A stretch of 25,136 nucleotides of DNA from JAIFWV01 sp964580495 (GTDB taxonomy: Bacteria; Patescibacteriota; Doudnabacteria; UBA920; O2-02-FULL-48-8). Positions 5,637 through 12,311 of this stretch are shown here, one piece after another. The notes under the pieces were generated by a model. It had not been told where the DNA came from, did no database searches, and saw only the letters and a list, made by a program, of their open reading frames with translations. Made by a program: the position numbers and the translations under genes. Within the stretch, counting starts at the first letter, position 1. The number at the start of each line of letters is the position of its first letter. The DNA lies in the NCBI GenBank assembly GCA_964580495.1, contig CAZOKE010000016.1:1-25136 (forward strand). The letters are read 5' to 3'.

Positions 5637-6383
5637 ATGACTGTTAGCGCAGAAGAATTTTATGCGGAGTGCCTAAAAATTTTGAACAAAAGCCAGATAC
5701 CGTTTATGCTTGGCGGCACTTTTGCTGTCCGTGTTTACACGGGGATTGAACGCCAGACCAAAGATATGGATATATTTGCGAGGCCGGGCGATTATCCAAA
5801 AATCCTCAATTTATTTGCTGAGAAGGGGTACAAAACAGCTGTTGAAGACGAAAGGTGGCTGGCAAAAGTTTTCCAAAAGCAATTGTATTTTGATGTTATT
5901 TTTAATCTTCAGAATGCGCAAACGCATGTTACCGAGGATTGGTTCAAAAAATCAGTTGAAGGTGAAATTTTTGGTTTGAAAGTCAGGGTTCTTCCTCCTA
6001 CGGAGCTAATTTATGCCAAAGCGTTCGTGCAGGACCGGCTCAAATATGACGGCAGCGATATAGTGCATTTAATTTTGCTTAAGCACAAAGAGATCGACTG
6101 GAAGCGGCTGCTGAGTTACATGGACCAATATTGGGAAGTGTTATTCGTACACGTATTGAATTTCCGTTTTGTCTACCCATCGGAACGGGAAGTTATACCC
6201 AAATGGCTATTGGATGAGCTGGTCGGAAGGATGCAAAACCAAATTAATGTGCCGACTCCGAGAAATCGGATTTGCCGCGGCCGGCTTTTCTCGCCGCAGG
6301 ACTATTACATAGATGTCAGCAAGTGGGGGTTTGGCGACGTGATCGGAGGTGATGTCCATGAAGGACGAGTTGTCCAAGAATAA
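5637..6383 (+). CDS. Pol-beta-fold nucleotidyltransferase (AbiEii/MNT-like), 248 aa
   Basis: The N-terminal 90 residues carry the minimal nucleotidyltransferase signature: Gly26-Gly27 in FMLGGTFAVR, the metal-binding pair Asp43/Asp45 in TKDMDIFAR, and a third acidic residue Asp86 in LYFDVIFN. The C-terminal part is helical, as in 'nucleotidyltransferase family' proteins related to AbiEii toxins and to substrate-modifying enzymes; the substrate cannot be told from sequence. There is no SD before the ATG at 5637. Its last 26 bp overlap the phosphoesterase gene, so the two are translationally coupled and probably act together, for example by adding and removing a nucleotide or phosphate group. 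That joint role is inference. Confidence 0.8.
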   Translation: MTVSAEEFYAECLKILNKSQIPFMLGGTFAVRVYTGIERQTKDMDIFARPGDYPKILNLFAEKGYKTAVEDERWLAKVFQKQLYFDVIFNLQNAQTHVTEDWFKKSVEGEIFGLKVRVLPPTELIYAKAFVQDRLKYDGSDIVHLILLKHKEIDWKRLLSYMDQYWEVLFVHVLNFRFVYPSEREVIPKWLLDELVGRMQNQINVPTPRNRICRGRLFSPQDYYIDVSKWGFGDVIGGDVHEGRVVQE

Positions 6384-7101
6384 GCTGCGGATCGCGGCAG
6401 TGGGGGATCTGCACGTGCAGGAACATTCGTTTCAACCATTCCGTGATTTATTCGCACAGGCAAACGAACAAGCGGATATTTTATTGCTTTGCGGGGACCT
6501 AACCAATACTGGACTGCCGAAGGAAGCGGAAAATTTGGGTTCATCCATCGCGCAATCAAAAATTCCAGTGTTAGGAGTTTTGGGAAACCACGATCATCAC
6601 AGCGAACACGTAGATGAAATAAAGAAAATTTTGTCTCAGGCAAGATTTAAGTTTTTGGATGACGAAGTGTTTGTTTTCAAAAATGTCGGGTTTGCAGGCG
6701 TGAAAGGTTTTGCTGGGGGATTTGAAAAATACTTGCTTGGGGCGTTTGGGGAGAAAGCAACCAAAGCATTTGTGCTGGAGGCTGTAAATGAAGCGTTGAA
6801 ACTTGAGAACGCTTTGAAAAAATTGGATACGATGGAACTTGAAAATAAGGTTGTAGTTTTGCATTACTCACCAATCCGAGCTACGATCGAAGGAGAACCA
6901 CTGGAAATTCGCCCTTTTCTTGGGACTTCCAGGTTTGCAGAGGTCATAGACAGATACGAGGGGATTAAATTTGTAGTCCACGGACATGCGCATTTTGCCG
7001 AACATGAAGGTAAAACAAATAGAGGAGTGCCGGTTTACAATGTTGCTTACGAGGTTTTGAAGAAATCAAAAAAAGACCCATTTTTATTAATGGAAATATA
7101 G
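6358..7101 (+). CDS. Calcineurin-like metallophosphoesterase, 247 aa
   Basis: All metal-binding motifs of the family are present in order: GDLH (residues 16-19), GDLTNTG (about 47), GNHDHH (about 79), HYSP (about 175) and GHAH near the C-terminus (about 210). It is therefore a complete di-metal phosphoesterase acting on phosphomonoesters, diesters or nucleotides; the substrate is unknown. GGAGGTGAT (6345-6353) is a perfect SD lying inside the upstream gene. It favours ATG 6358 over ATG 6352 and GTG 6349, which overlap the SD. A new promoter begins 3 nt after its stop, so the operon ends here. Cytosolic; no signal peptide. Confidence 0.88.
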   Translation: MKDELSKNKLRIAAVGDLHVQEHSFQPFRDLFAQANEQADILLLCGDLTNTGLPKEAENLGSSIAQSKIPVLGVLGNHDHHSEHVDEIKKILSQARFKFLDDEVFVFKNVGFAGVKGFAGGFEKYLLGAFGEKATKAFVLEAVNEALKLENALKKLDTMELENKVVVLHYSPIRATIEGEPLEIRPFLGTSRFAEVIDRYEGIKFVVHGHAHFAEHEGKTNRGVPVYNVAYEVLKKSKKDPFLLMEI

Positions 7102-7103
7102 GC

Positions 7104-7132
7104 TTGACAGGAAGCGCCTTTTGGCATATACT
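7104..7132 (+). promoter_or_regulatory. Promoter of the RRM gene
   Basis: TTGACA (7104-7109), 17-bp spacer, TATACT (7127-7132); predicted start near 7139. The leader is about 87 nt and holds a hairpin TTTCCTT/AAGGAAA (7142-7148/7155-7161) right at its 5' end, which suggests control of stability or translation. Confidence 0.8.
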
Positions 7133-7225
7133 GTCTAACAGTTTCCTTTAGTCGAAGGAAAGTTCATTAAATAACAAGGGTTCAAGTTTGCGTTTAGTAA
7201 ATTTTCCCTCGTTTAAGGTTTCCAG

Positions 7226-7510
7226 ATGAATAGCAAATTATTCGTCGGAGGCTTGCCATTCAAAACTACCAGCGATGAGCTGCAGTCACACTTCGCCCAA
7301 GCGGGCCAGGTCGTGAGCGCGCAAATCATCACTGACAAGTTTTCCGGCCGATCCAAAGGTTTTGGATTCGTCGAAATGGCCAGTCCTGAGGAAGCTGCCA
7401 AAGCAATCGAGATGTTCAACAACACCGATTTCGGCGGCCGCAACCTCGCAGTCAACGAAGCCCGCCCGAAAACAGAAGGCGGATCTCGCGGACCGCGCCG
7501 AGAATTCTAA
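7226..7510 (+). CDS. Single-RRM RNA-binding protein, 94 aa
   Basis: One RNA-recognition motif fills the protein. RNP-2 is LFVGGL (residues 5-10) and RNP-1 is KGFGFVEM (44-51), with the aromatic residues used for stacking on RNA intact. A short Arg/Gly tail (GGSRGPRREF) follows. Bacterial proteins of this type (for example the cyanobacterial Rbp group) bind single-stranded RNA and are often cold-induced. The gene is monocistronic, with its own promoter, a long folded leader and a perfect terminator. The SD is weak (AAGG, 7215-7218). The leader could be a site of autoregulation or cold control, which is inference. Confidence 0.92.
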   Translation: MNSKLFVGGLPFKTTSDELQSHFAQAGQVVSAQIITDKFSGRSKGFGFVEMASPEEAAKAIEMFNNTDFGGRNLAVNEARPKTEGGSRGPRREF

Positions 7511-7526
7511 ATTTAATTTAGAGATT

Positions 7527-7554
7527 AACCAGCCCCGATTGGGGCTGGTTTTTT
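7527..7554 (+). terminator. Terminator of the RRM gene
   Basis: AACCAGCCCC (7527-7536) and GGGGCTGGTT (7541-7550): a perfect 10-bp stem, GATT loop, then TTTT. Confidence 0.9.
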
Positions 7555-7555
7555 A

Positions 7556-7584
7556 GCGAAAAAAAGACCTGATAGTTCCAGGCC
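7556..7584 (-). terminator. Terminator of the minus-strand orphan gene
   Basis: On the minus strand GGCCTG-GAACTAT-CAGGTC (7584-7566) with one G.U pair is followed by TTTTTTT. It starts immediately after the stop codon at 7585. Confidence 0.65.
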
Positions 7585-8010
7585 TTATGATTCGTACTCC
7601 TTTGCGATGATTTCAATACAATTGCCAATAATCGGATGCCACTGCTCCTTTTGGTTCCTGTGACGCAGAAACCATCTTTTGGCTGACGGAAAGCGGAACA
7701 GGTAACAATCCCATAATGCTGCATCAAAATAAGCGGGTTCGCACCCCTTCCTTTCCAAGCCCTCTCGGAGAATATGCATGAGAATTTGTTCGAGCCGGTG
7801 CTTGCATTCCTTTTCCGTCAGTTTGTCTCGCGAAAGCAGAATTGCAGTCTCTTTAACAAATGGTAGGAATTTGGGACGATGAAACGGTTTACCGTTATCT
7901 TGTTGATGGATAACAATGACCTCTGGCGGAATGTCGCGGGTACGCAAGGCGTTTTTCACAATCTTCTCGCAGAGACTTTTCAGAGCTTCTTTGTAGCTCG
8001 GTTTATTCAT
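7585..8010 (-). CDS. Orphan cytosolic protein, 141 aa
   Basis: The start ATG (8010) follows AAGGAGGGGAA, a strong SD; upstream in-frame codons to 8040 precede the SD and are rejected. The product begins MNKPSYKEALKSLCEKIVK and is mostly charged and helical, with no signal peptide or membrane segment. It contains the conserved-looking stretches PPEVIVIHQQDNGKPFHRPKF and, near the C-terminus, WDCYLFRFPSAKRWFLRHR. I do not recognise the family. It has its own promoter and terminator and is convergent with the RRM gene, so it is a self-contained single-gene unit like several others in this window. Confidence 0.7.
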   Translation of the reverse strand: MNKPSYKEALKSLCEKIVKNALRTRDIPPEVIVIHQQDNGKPFHRPKFLPFVKETAILLSRDKLTEKECKHRLEQILMHILREGLERKGCEPAYFDAALWDCYLFRFPSAKRWFLRHRNQKEQWHPIIGNCIEIIAKEYES

Positions 8011-8030
8011 TTCCCCTCCTTGGAGTCTAA

Positions 8031-8058
8031 ATGATAACAAAAAATCCGATCATTTCAA
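8031..8058 (-). promoter_or_regulatory. Promoter of the 141-aa orphan gene
   Basis: On the minus strand TTGAAA (8058-8053), 16-bp spacer, TATCAT (8036-8031). Confidence 0.65.
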
Positions 8059-8061
8059 AAT

Positions 8062-8090
8062 TTGAAAAACTCAAGCAAAAATGGTATAAT
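8062..8090 (+). promoter_or_regulatory. Promoter in front of the GxxExxY gene and the envelope operon
   Basis: TTGAAA (8062-8067), 17-bp spacer, TATAAT (8085-8090). Predicted start near 8097, inside the left inverted repeat of the GxxExxY unit. It may also drive the operon starting at 8552. Confidence 0.85.
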
Positions 8091-8093
8091 CAA

Positions 8094-8549
8094 CTACGAA
8101 ATTACGAAATTGTCGAAATTACGAAGACATGAATACCTTGGTAAAAAGAAAAGATTTAGTTTACCCGGAGTTAAGCTATAAGATTGTTGGCGGATTGATC
8201 GATGTTTATAAGCAACTAGGCGGGGTTTTACAAGAAAAGCATTACCAAAGAGCTGTGGCTGCTGAATTAAAAAAATTGGGTTTAAGGTTTCAGGAGCAAG
8301 CCAAGCTACCTTTAAAATATAAAAATGAATTAATCGGAAACTTTTTTGCTGATTTCCTTATTGATAATAAGATTATCTTAGAAATTAAGAAGGACAGTAT
8401 GTACGGCAAAAGGAATTTTGACCAGGTTAACGCATATCTGAAAGCCAGTAATCTCAAATTAGCTATATTGGCCAATTTTACAAAAGCGGGTCTGAGATTC
8501 AAAAGAGTTGTTAACCTTTCGTAATTTAGTAAATTTCGTACTTTCGTAG
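8094..8549 (+). mobile_element. Putative mobile unit: GxxExxY gene between 30-bp inverted repeats
   Basis: The left arm CTACGAAATTACGAAATTGT... (8094-8123) and the reverse complement of the right arm (8520-8549) are identical at 26 of 30 positions. Both arms are built of short ACGAAATT-type tandem units. The 456-bp unit contains only the GxxExxY gene, whose stop codon lies in the right arm, and it fits exactly between a promoter and the next gene's ATG. No clear target-site duplication was found. The repeats are observed; mobility is inferred. Confidence 0.5.
8129..8524 (+). CDS. GxxExxY family protein, 131 aa
   Basis: Small protein with the hallmarks of the GxxExxY family: an N-terminal helix (YPELSYKIVGGLIDVYKQLG), the motif region GGVLQEKHYQRA with Glu36 and Tyr39, and a C-terminal half with ADFLIDNKIILEIKK. 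The last stretch has the D...ExK arrangement of PD-(D/E)xK-like nucleases. The Gly of the signature is Val33 here, with Gly31-Gly32 just before. Length matches the family. There is no clear SD. Biochemical function in this family is not established. The gene is framed by inverted repeats and lies under a consensus promoter immediately ahead of the envelope operon. Confidence 0.88.
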   Translation: MNTLVKRKDLVYPELSYKIVGGLIDVYKQLGGVLQEKHYQRAVAAELKKLGLRFQEQAKLPLKYKNELIGNFFADFLIDNKIILEIKKDSMYGKRNFDQVNAYLKASNLKLAILANFTKAGLRFKRVVNLS

Positions 8550-8551
8550 AT

Positions 8552-9976
8552 ATGAAGAAATCAGAGCTTTATTTTAATTTAGTTTCAATATTTGTCGATT
8601 TCTTAATGATTATAGTTGCCGGAGTGGCAGCTTTTTATTTGCGCTTCAAATTGGAGCTCGTCCGTCCGATTCTATACCAGCTTTCCCTGCCGGCTTATCT
8701 CAAAGTTTTGGTCATGATCAGCCCCGTGCTGCTCATACTCTTGGCTTTGGCCGGACTTTATAACCTCAAGGGCACCCGCAGAATTTCTTCTGAAATCCTG
8801 AAAATCTCTTTGGCAATTTCTTCCGGGCTGTTGGCCGTGGTCATTTTGTTCTTTTTCAACCAGACGGTGTTTCCATCTAGGCTGATAATTTTGCTGGCCT
8901 GGATTTTTACAATTGTTCTGGTTACGGTGGGGAGATTAATTTTAAGGCTCATACAAATCGAATTTTTGAAGCGCGGAATTGGACTGCATAAACTCGTGGC
9001 TGTAATCTATGACAGCGCCGCGGAATCCGAAGTAATAAAAGAAATAGAAAACCGGCCGAGTTTGGGTTACCAAATGGTCGGTACGGTTTTATCCACCGCG
9101 CCTATAGAGACCCTGATCCGAAATTTGGAATCCATAAGGCAAAATTCCGGGATTGACGAACTGCTGCAGGCGGATCCGGACTTAAGCCAGGATTTAAACA
9201 CGAGCATATTGGGCTTTTGCCGCGACTATGGAATTTTATTTAATTATGTACCGAATATTTTTGAAACTGCCACAACCAACATTGCTATTGAAACAATTTC
9301 TGGGATTCCAGTCATAACTTTGAAAGGGACACCATTGGAAGGGTGGGGGAAAGTTGTTAAGCGTTCAATCGATATTTTCGTGTCATTGTTAGGATTGATT
9401 GTGTTGAGCCCAATTTTTGCTCTGGTGGCGATGGCCATCAAGCTTAATTCCAAAGGACCAGTATTTTTCCACCAGCCGCGCGCAGCGGGCTTAGGCGAGT
9501 TTGAGTTTTATAAGTTTAGATCAATGTATTTTGAGATGAGCGAAGGCACTGCTTCGGGGGACAAAATGAGGGAAGAACTGGAAAAATTGAATTCGCGCAA
9601 AGGGCCGTTTGTGAAAATCAAAAATGACCCTAGAGTCACCCCGATAGGTCGATTCCTGCGCCGGACCAAACTCGACGAGCTGCCAAGCCTCTGGCACATC
9701 CTCACGGGCAAAATGAGCCTGGTTGGTCCGCGCGTGCACATGGTCAAGGAAGTTGACCATTATCGCAACGATTACAAGAGGTTGTTTGTCCTCAAACCAG
9801 GGGCTACAGGACTGACGCAAGTGGTGCAGGCGAGCGAGAACCCGGAAATTTCTTGGGAAGAGGAAATTCGCCTCGATGCCTTCTATATCGAGAACTGGTC
9901 GATCTGGCTGGATCTTTGGATTATTTATAAAACATTTTTAATTTTGCTTGGTAAGAGGCCTAAAGTAGATTATTAG
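8552..9976 (+). CDS. Polyprenyl-phosphate sugar-1-phosphate transferase (exopolysaccharide initiating enzyme)
   Basis: 474 aa with the layout of WbaP/CpsE-type enzymes that attach the first sugar phosphate to undecaprenyl phosphate. Four to five N-terminal membrane helices (about 10-135) precede a nucleotide-binding-like soluble domain (about 140-260). The catalytic bacterial sugar transferase domain starts at about 270: KRSIDIFVSLLGLIVLSPIF, then GPVFFHQPRAG-like, FYKFRSM, the Asp-rich NDPRVTPIGRFLRRTKLDELP, and WHILTGKMSLVGPR. The domain is complete and the C-terminus ends KRPKVDY. The ATG lies 2 nt after the inverted repeat and has no SD. It is the first gene of the envelope operon and makes the lipid-linked primer on which the next two glycosyltransferases could act. 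Confidence 0.93.
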   Translation: MKKSELYFNLVSIFVDFLMIIVAGVAAFYLRFKLELVRPILYQLSLPAYLKVLVMISPVLLILLALAGLYNLKGTRRISSEILKISLAISSGLLAVVILFFFNQTVFPSRLIILLAWIFTIVLVTVGRLILRLIQIEFLKRGIGLHKLVAVIYDSAAESEVIKEIENRPSLGYQMVGTVLSTAPIETLIRNLESIRQNSGIDELLQADPDLSQDLNTSILGFCRDYGILFNYVPNIFETATTNIAIETISGIPVITLKGTPLEGWGKVVKRSIDIFVSLLGLIVLSPIFALVAMAIKLNSKGPVFFHQPRAAGLGEFEFYKFRSMYFEMSEGTASGDKMREELEKLNSRKGPFVKIKNDPRVTPIGRFLRRTKLDELPSLWHILTGKMSLVGPRVHMVKEVDHYRNDYKRLFVLKPGATGLTQVVQASENPEISWEEEIRLDAFYIENWSIWLDLWIIYKTFLILLGKRPKVDY

Positions 9977-10094
9977 CCGCTCGGGAAAAAATTTTTTCGG
10001 ACACGCCCGCCTTAGCGGTGGGCTAAAGCCTCGGGCATTGGGAAGCCCTCGACGTTGTCCTCAAAAATTTTTTCCCTCGCTTGTAGTAGATTAT
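9964..10094. repeat. Palindromic insert flanked by 10-bp direct repeats
   Basis: AGTAGATTAT occurs at 9964-9973 and 10085-10094. Between them the 111-bp insert has arms GGGAAAAAATTTTT (9983-9996) and AAAAATTTTTTCCC (10063-10076), extended inward across a 2-nt internal loop by GGACA/TGTCC (9999-10003/10056-10060). A GC-rich core with further small hairpins (GCCC/GGGC around 10005-10022) fills the centre. The layout resembles a MITE-like element with target duplication. It separates two genes of one operon, and its right repeat overlaps the ATG of the next gene. Confidence 0.55.
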
Positions 10095-11205
10095 GAGAAT
10101 AGCTTTGGTTCACGAATTTTTGAATCAGCTTGGTGGGGCGGAGAAGGTCCTGCAGAATTTTTTGGAGATCTGGCCGGATGCGGATGTCCACGTGATTTTG
10201 TACGACGAAAAAAAGACCCAAGGCGAATTCGAATTTGCCAAGAAAAAAATAAGTTGGCTGAATAAATTTCCACTTGCGCATAAACACCCCAGGCTTTATC
10301 TGACTTTGATGCCAGCGGCGGTAGAAAGTTTTTCTTTTGAAGATTACGATGTAATCTTTTCGGATTCATCATCTTTTGCCAAAGGTGCGAAGGCCAATGG
10401 CAAACTTCATATTTGCTATTGCCATACGCCTACCAGGTTTTTGTGGACCGAACCCGAATATTTGAATTACCAGAAGTACCCAAGCTTTATGAAGTCTTTG
10501 GGTAAATTATTTATGCCTTGGCTAAAGAAGTGGGACTTCCGTGCCGCACAGCGTCCGGATTTTTTCATTGCGAATTCTGTGAATGTCCAGAATCGAATCA
10601 AAAAATTTTATAACCGCGATTCAGTGGTTATCGCTCCACCGGTTGATACGGATTTTTTCCAACCTGGGACAGACAAGAGAGATTTTTTTCTGACCGTAAC
10701 CAGGCTTGAGCCGTACAAAAAAGTTGACGTGCTAATTGAAGCGTTTAATCAGCTTGGGTTGCCTTTAAAGATTGTTGGTACGGGCACTGTGGAAAGCGAT
10801 TTGAAAAAGTTTGCCAAACCAAATGTTGAATTTTTAGGCCGCGTTGACAACTTGGCCCTAAAACAGCTTTACGCGGAAGCAAAAGCTTTTGTTTTTGCGG
10901 CAGAAGAAGACGCAGGAATTGTTTTTGCCGAAGCGCAAGCTTCTGGAACTCCTGTCATTGCATACGGCAAAGGCGGTGCTTTGGAATCGGTAATCCCGGG
11001 CAAAACCGGCGAACTCTTCCAGACCCAAACGGCTTTGTCATTGGCAGAAGTTTTGAAGAATTTTAATCCGGCAAAATATAACCCCGAAGAAATTAAGATT
11101 AACGCGGAGCGTTTCAGCAAAAACAACTTCCAAAACCACATTAAGAATTTTGTGGAAGAAAAATATTTAGCGCATTCCAGGAATGCGATTAGGAAAGCCG
11201 CATGA
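10093..11205 (+). CDS. GT4-family glycosyltransferase, 370 aa
   Basis: GT-B fold glycosyltransferase. The N-terminal domain opens MRIALVHEFLNQLGGAEKVL, with the Gly-rich GGAE turn typical of GT4 enzymes. An interdomain SVVIAPPVDTDFF segment follows near residue 180, then the nucleotide-sugar-binding domain with LTVTRLEPYKKVDVLIEAF and FAEEDAGIVFAEAQASGTPV. The latter contains the E-x7-E motif (Glu-Asp-Ala-Gly...Glu-Ala). It probably extends the lipid-linked glycan begun by the upstream transferase; donor and acceptor are unknown. There is no SD, and the start codon overlaps the right direct repeat of the palindromic insert. It overlaps the next gene by 4 nt (ATGA). Confidence 0.93.
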   Translation: MRIALVHEFLNQLGGAEKVLQNFLEIWPDADVHVILYDEKKTQGEFEFAKKKISWLNKFPLAHKHPRLYLTLMPAAVESFSFEDYDVIFSDSSSFAKGAKANGKLHICYCHTPTRFLWTEPEYLNYQKYPSFMKSLGKLFMPWLKKWDFRAAQRPDFFIANSVNVQNRIKKFYNRDSVVIAPPVDTDFFQPGTDKRDFFLTVTRLEPYKKVDVLIEAFNQLGLPLKIVGTGTVESDLKKFAKPNVEFLGRVDNLALKQLYAEAKAFVFAAEEDAGIVFAEAQASGTPVIAYGKGGALESVIPGKTGELFQTQTALSLAEVLKNFNPAKYNPEEIKINAERFSKNNFQNHIKNFVEEKYLAHSRNAIRKAA

Positions 11206-12311
11206 AAATCGGACTTGATCTAAGAATGCTGGATGGCGGGTCTGGGATCAGCAGATATATTTCCGAATTGTCGCACGAAATCCTCAAACAGTACCAAACC
11301 CATGACTATGTTTTGTTTTTTCGGAATGCCTCGCAATCCGAAAGCTATAAGCAATACAACAAAAAAATAGTTGTAGCGGATATTCCGCATTATTCTTTGG
11401 CGGAACAAACCAAATTTCCGCGGATTTTAGCCAAGGAAAACTTAGACCTAGTCCATTTTCCGCATTTCAATGTTCCGGTCTTGTATAACAAACCGTTTGT
11501 GGTCACGATTCATGATTTGACTCACACAAAATTTCCCGGCCGCAAAAAATCCCGTATTCTGTACCGCATCGGCTACAATGCAGTACTTAGTTCGGCAATA
11601 AAAAAATCCGCCAGGATTATTGCGGTTTCGCAGTCCACCAAAAAAGAGGTTTTGGAATATTTTGGGATTGCTGCTGACAAGATTTCGGTTGTTTACGAGG
11701 GGGTCAATAAATCCTATAAATTGGTGGATAAGGACAAGGCCTTTGAATATGTGACCAATAGATTTAAAATTGGCAAACCATATATATTGTATGTGGGCGT
11801 TTGGCGCCGGTATAAAAATCTGCCTAATTTGGCCAAAGCATTTGATTTGCTTAAAGCCGAGGGTTTGGATGCTCAGCTAGTGCTGGCCGGTGAAGAGGAC
11901 CAATTTTATCCGGAGATAAGACAGCAGGTCTTGGCAAGCAAACACAGCGCAGATATAATTATTCCCGGCCGTGTTTCGGACGAGGATTTAAATTATCTAT
12001 ACAACGCCTGTTCGCTTTTTGTACTCTCAAGCTTAGCAGAAGGATTTGGACTTACAGGGTTGGAAGCCGCAAATTGCGGGGTGCCCATAGCGTGTTCAGA
12101 TATTCCGACTTTGCGCGAGGTTTTGGGCCAAGCGGCCGAATATTTTGATCCGGGAAATGTGGAAAATATGAAAGACGTCATGGCAAATATATTGCAGAAT
12201 CCCAGTCGCGGCGAAGAGTTGGCGAATTTGGCATTGAAGCGCTCAGGCCAATTCAGCTGGAAGAAAGCAGCCGAAGAAACGATTAAAGTCTACGAGGAAT
12301 CTATATTATGA
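11202..12311 (+). CDS. GT4-family glycosyltransferase, 369 aa
   Basis: The N-terminus MKIGLDLRMLDGGSGISRYI is typical of mannosyl- or rhamnosyl-transferase-like GT4 enzymes. HDLTHTKFPG near residue 104, IIAVSQSTKKEVLEYFGI near 145, YVGVWRRYKNLPNLAKAF near 195 (donor-binding lead strand) and SLAEGFGLTGLEAANCGVPI near 280 (E-x7-E motif) are all present. The length is normal. The SD AGGAAAG lies inside the upstream gene, and the start overlaps its stop (ATGA), so the two are translationally coupled. Acts at the cytoplasmic face on surface polysaccharide; sugar specificity unknown. Confidence 0.93.
   Translation: MKIGLDLRMLDGGSGISRYISELSHEILKQYQTHDYVLFFRNASQSESYKQYNKKIVVADIPHYSLAEQTKFPRILAKENLDLVHFPHFNVPVLYNKPFVVTIHDLTHTKFPGRKKSRILYRIGYNAVLSSAIKKSARIIAVSQSTKKEVLEYFGIAADKISVVYEGVNKSYKLVDKDKAFEYVTNRFKIGKPYILYVGVWRRYKNLPNLAKAFDLLKAEGLDAQLVLAGEEDQFYPEIRQQVLASKHSADIIIPGRVSDEDLNYLYNACSLFVLSSLAEGFGLTGLEAANCGVPIACSDIPTLREVLGQAAEYFDPGNVENMKDVMANILQNPSRGEELANLALKRSGQFSWKKAAEETIKVYEESIL

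Noticed and set aside
8094..8123. CRISPR-like short repeats in front of the GxxExxY gene
   Set aside because: The repeat unit is only 8-9 nt with no spacers; it is better described as an inverted repeat arm.
10012..10372. Minus- and plus-strand frames across the palindromic insert
   Set aside because: They run into the conserved GT4 gene in the wrong frame and have no SD.
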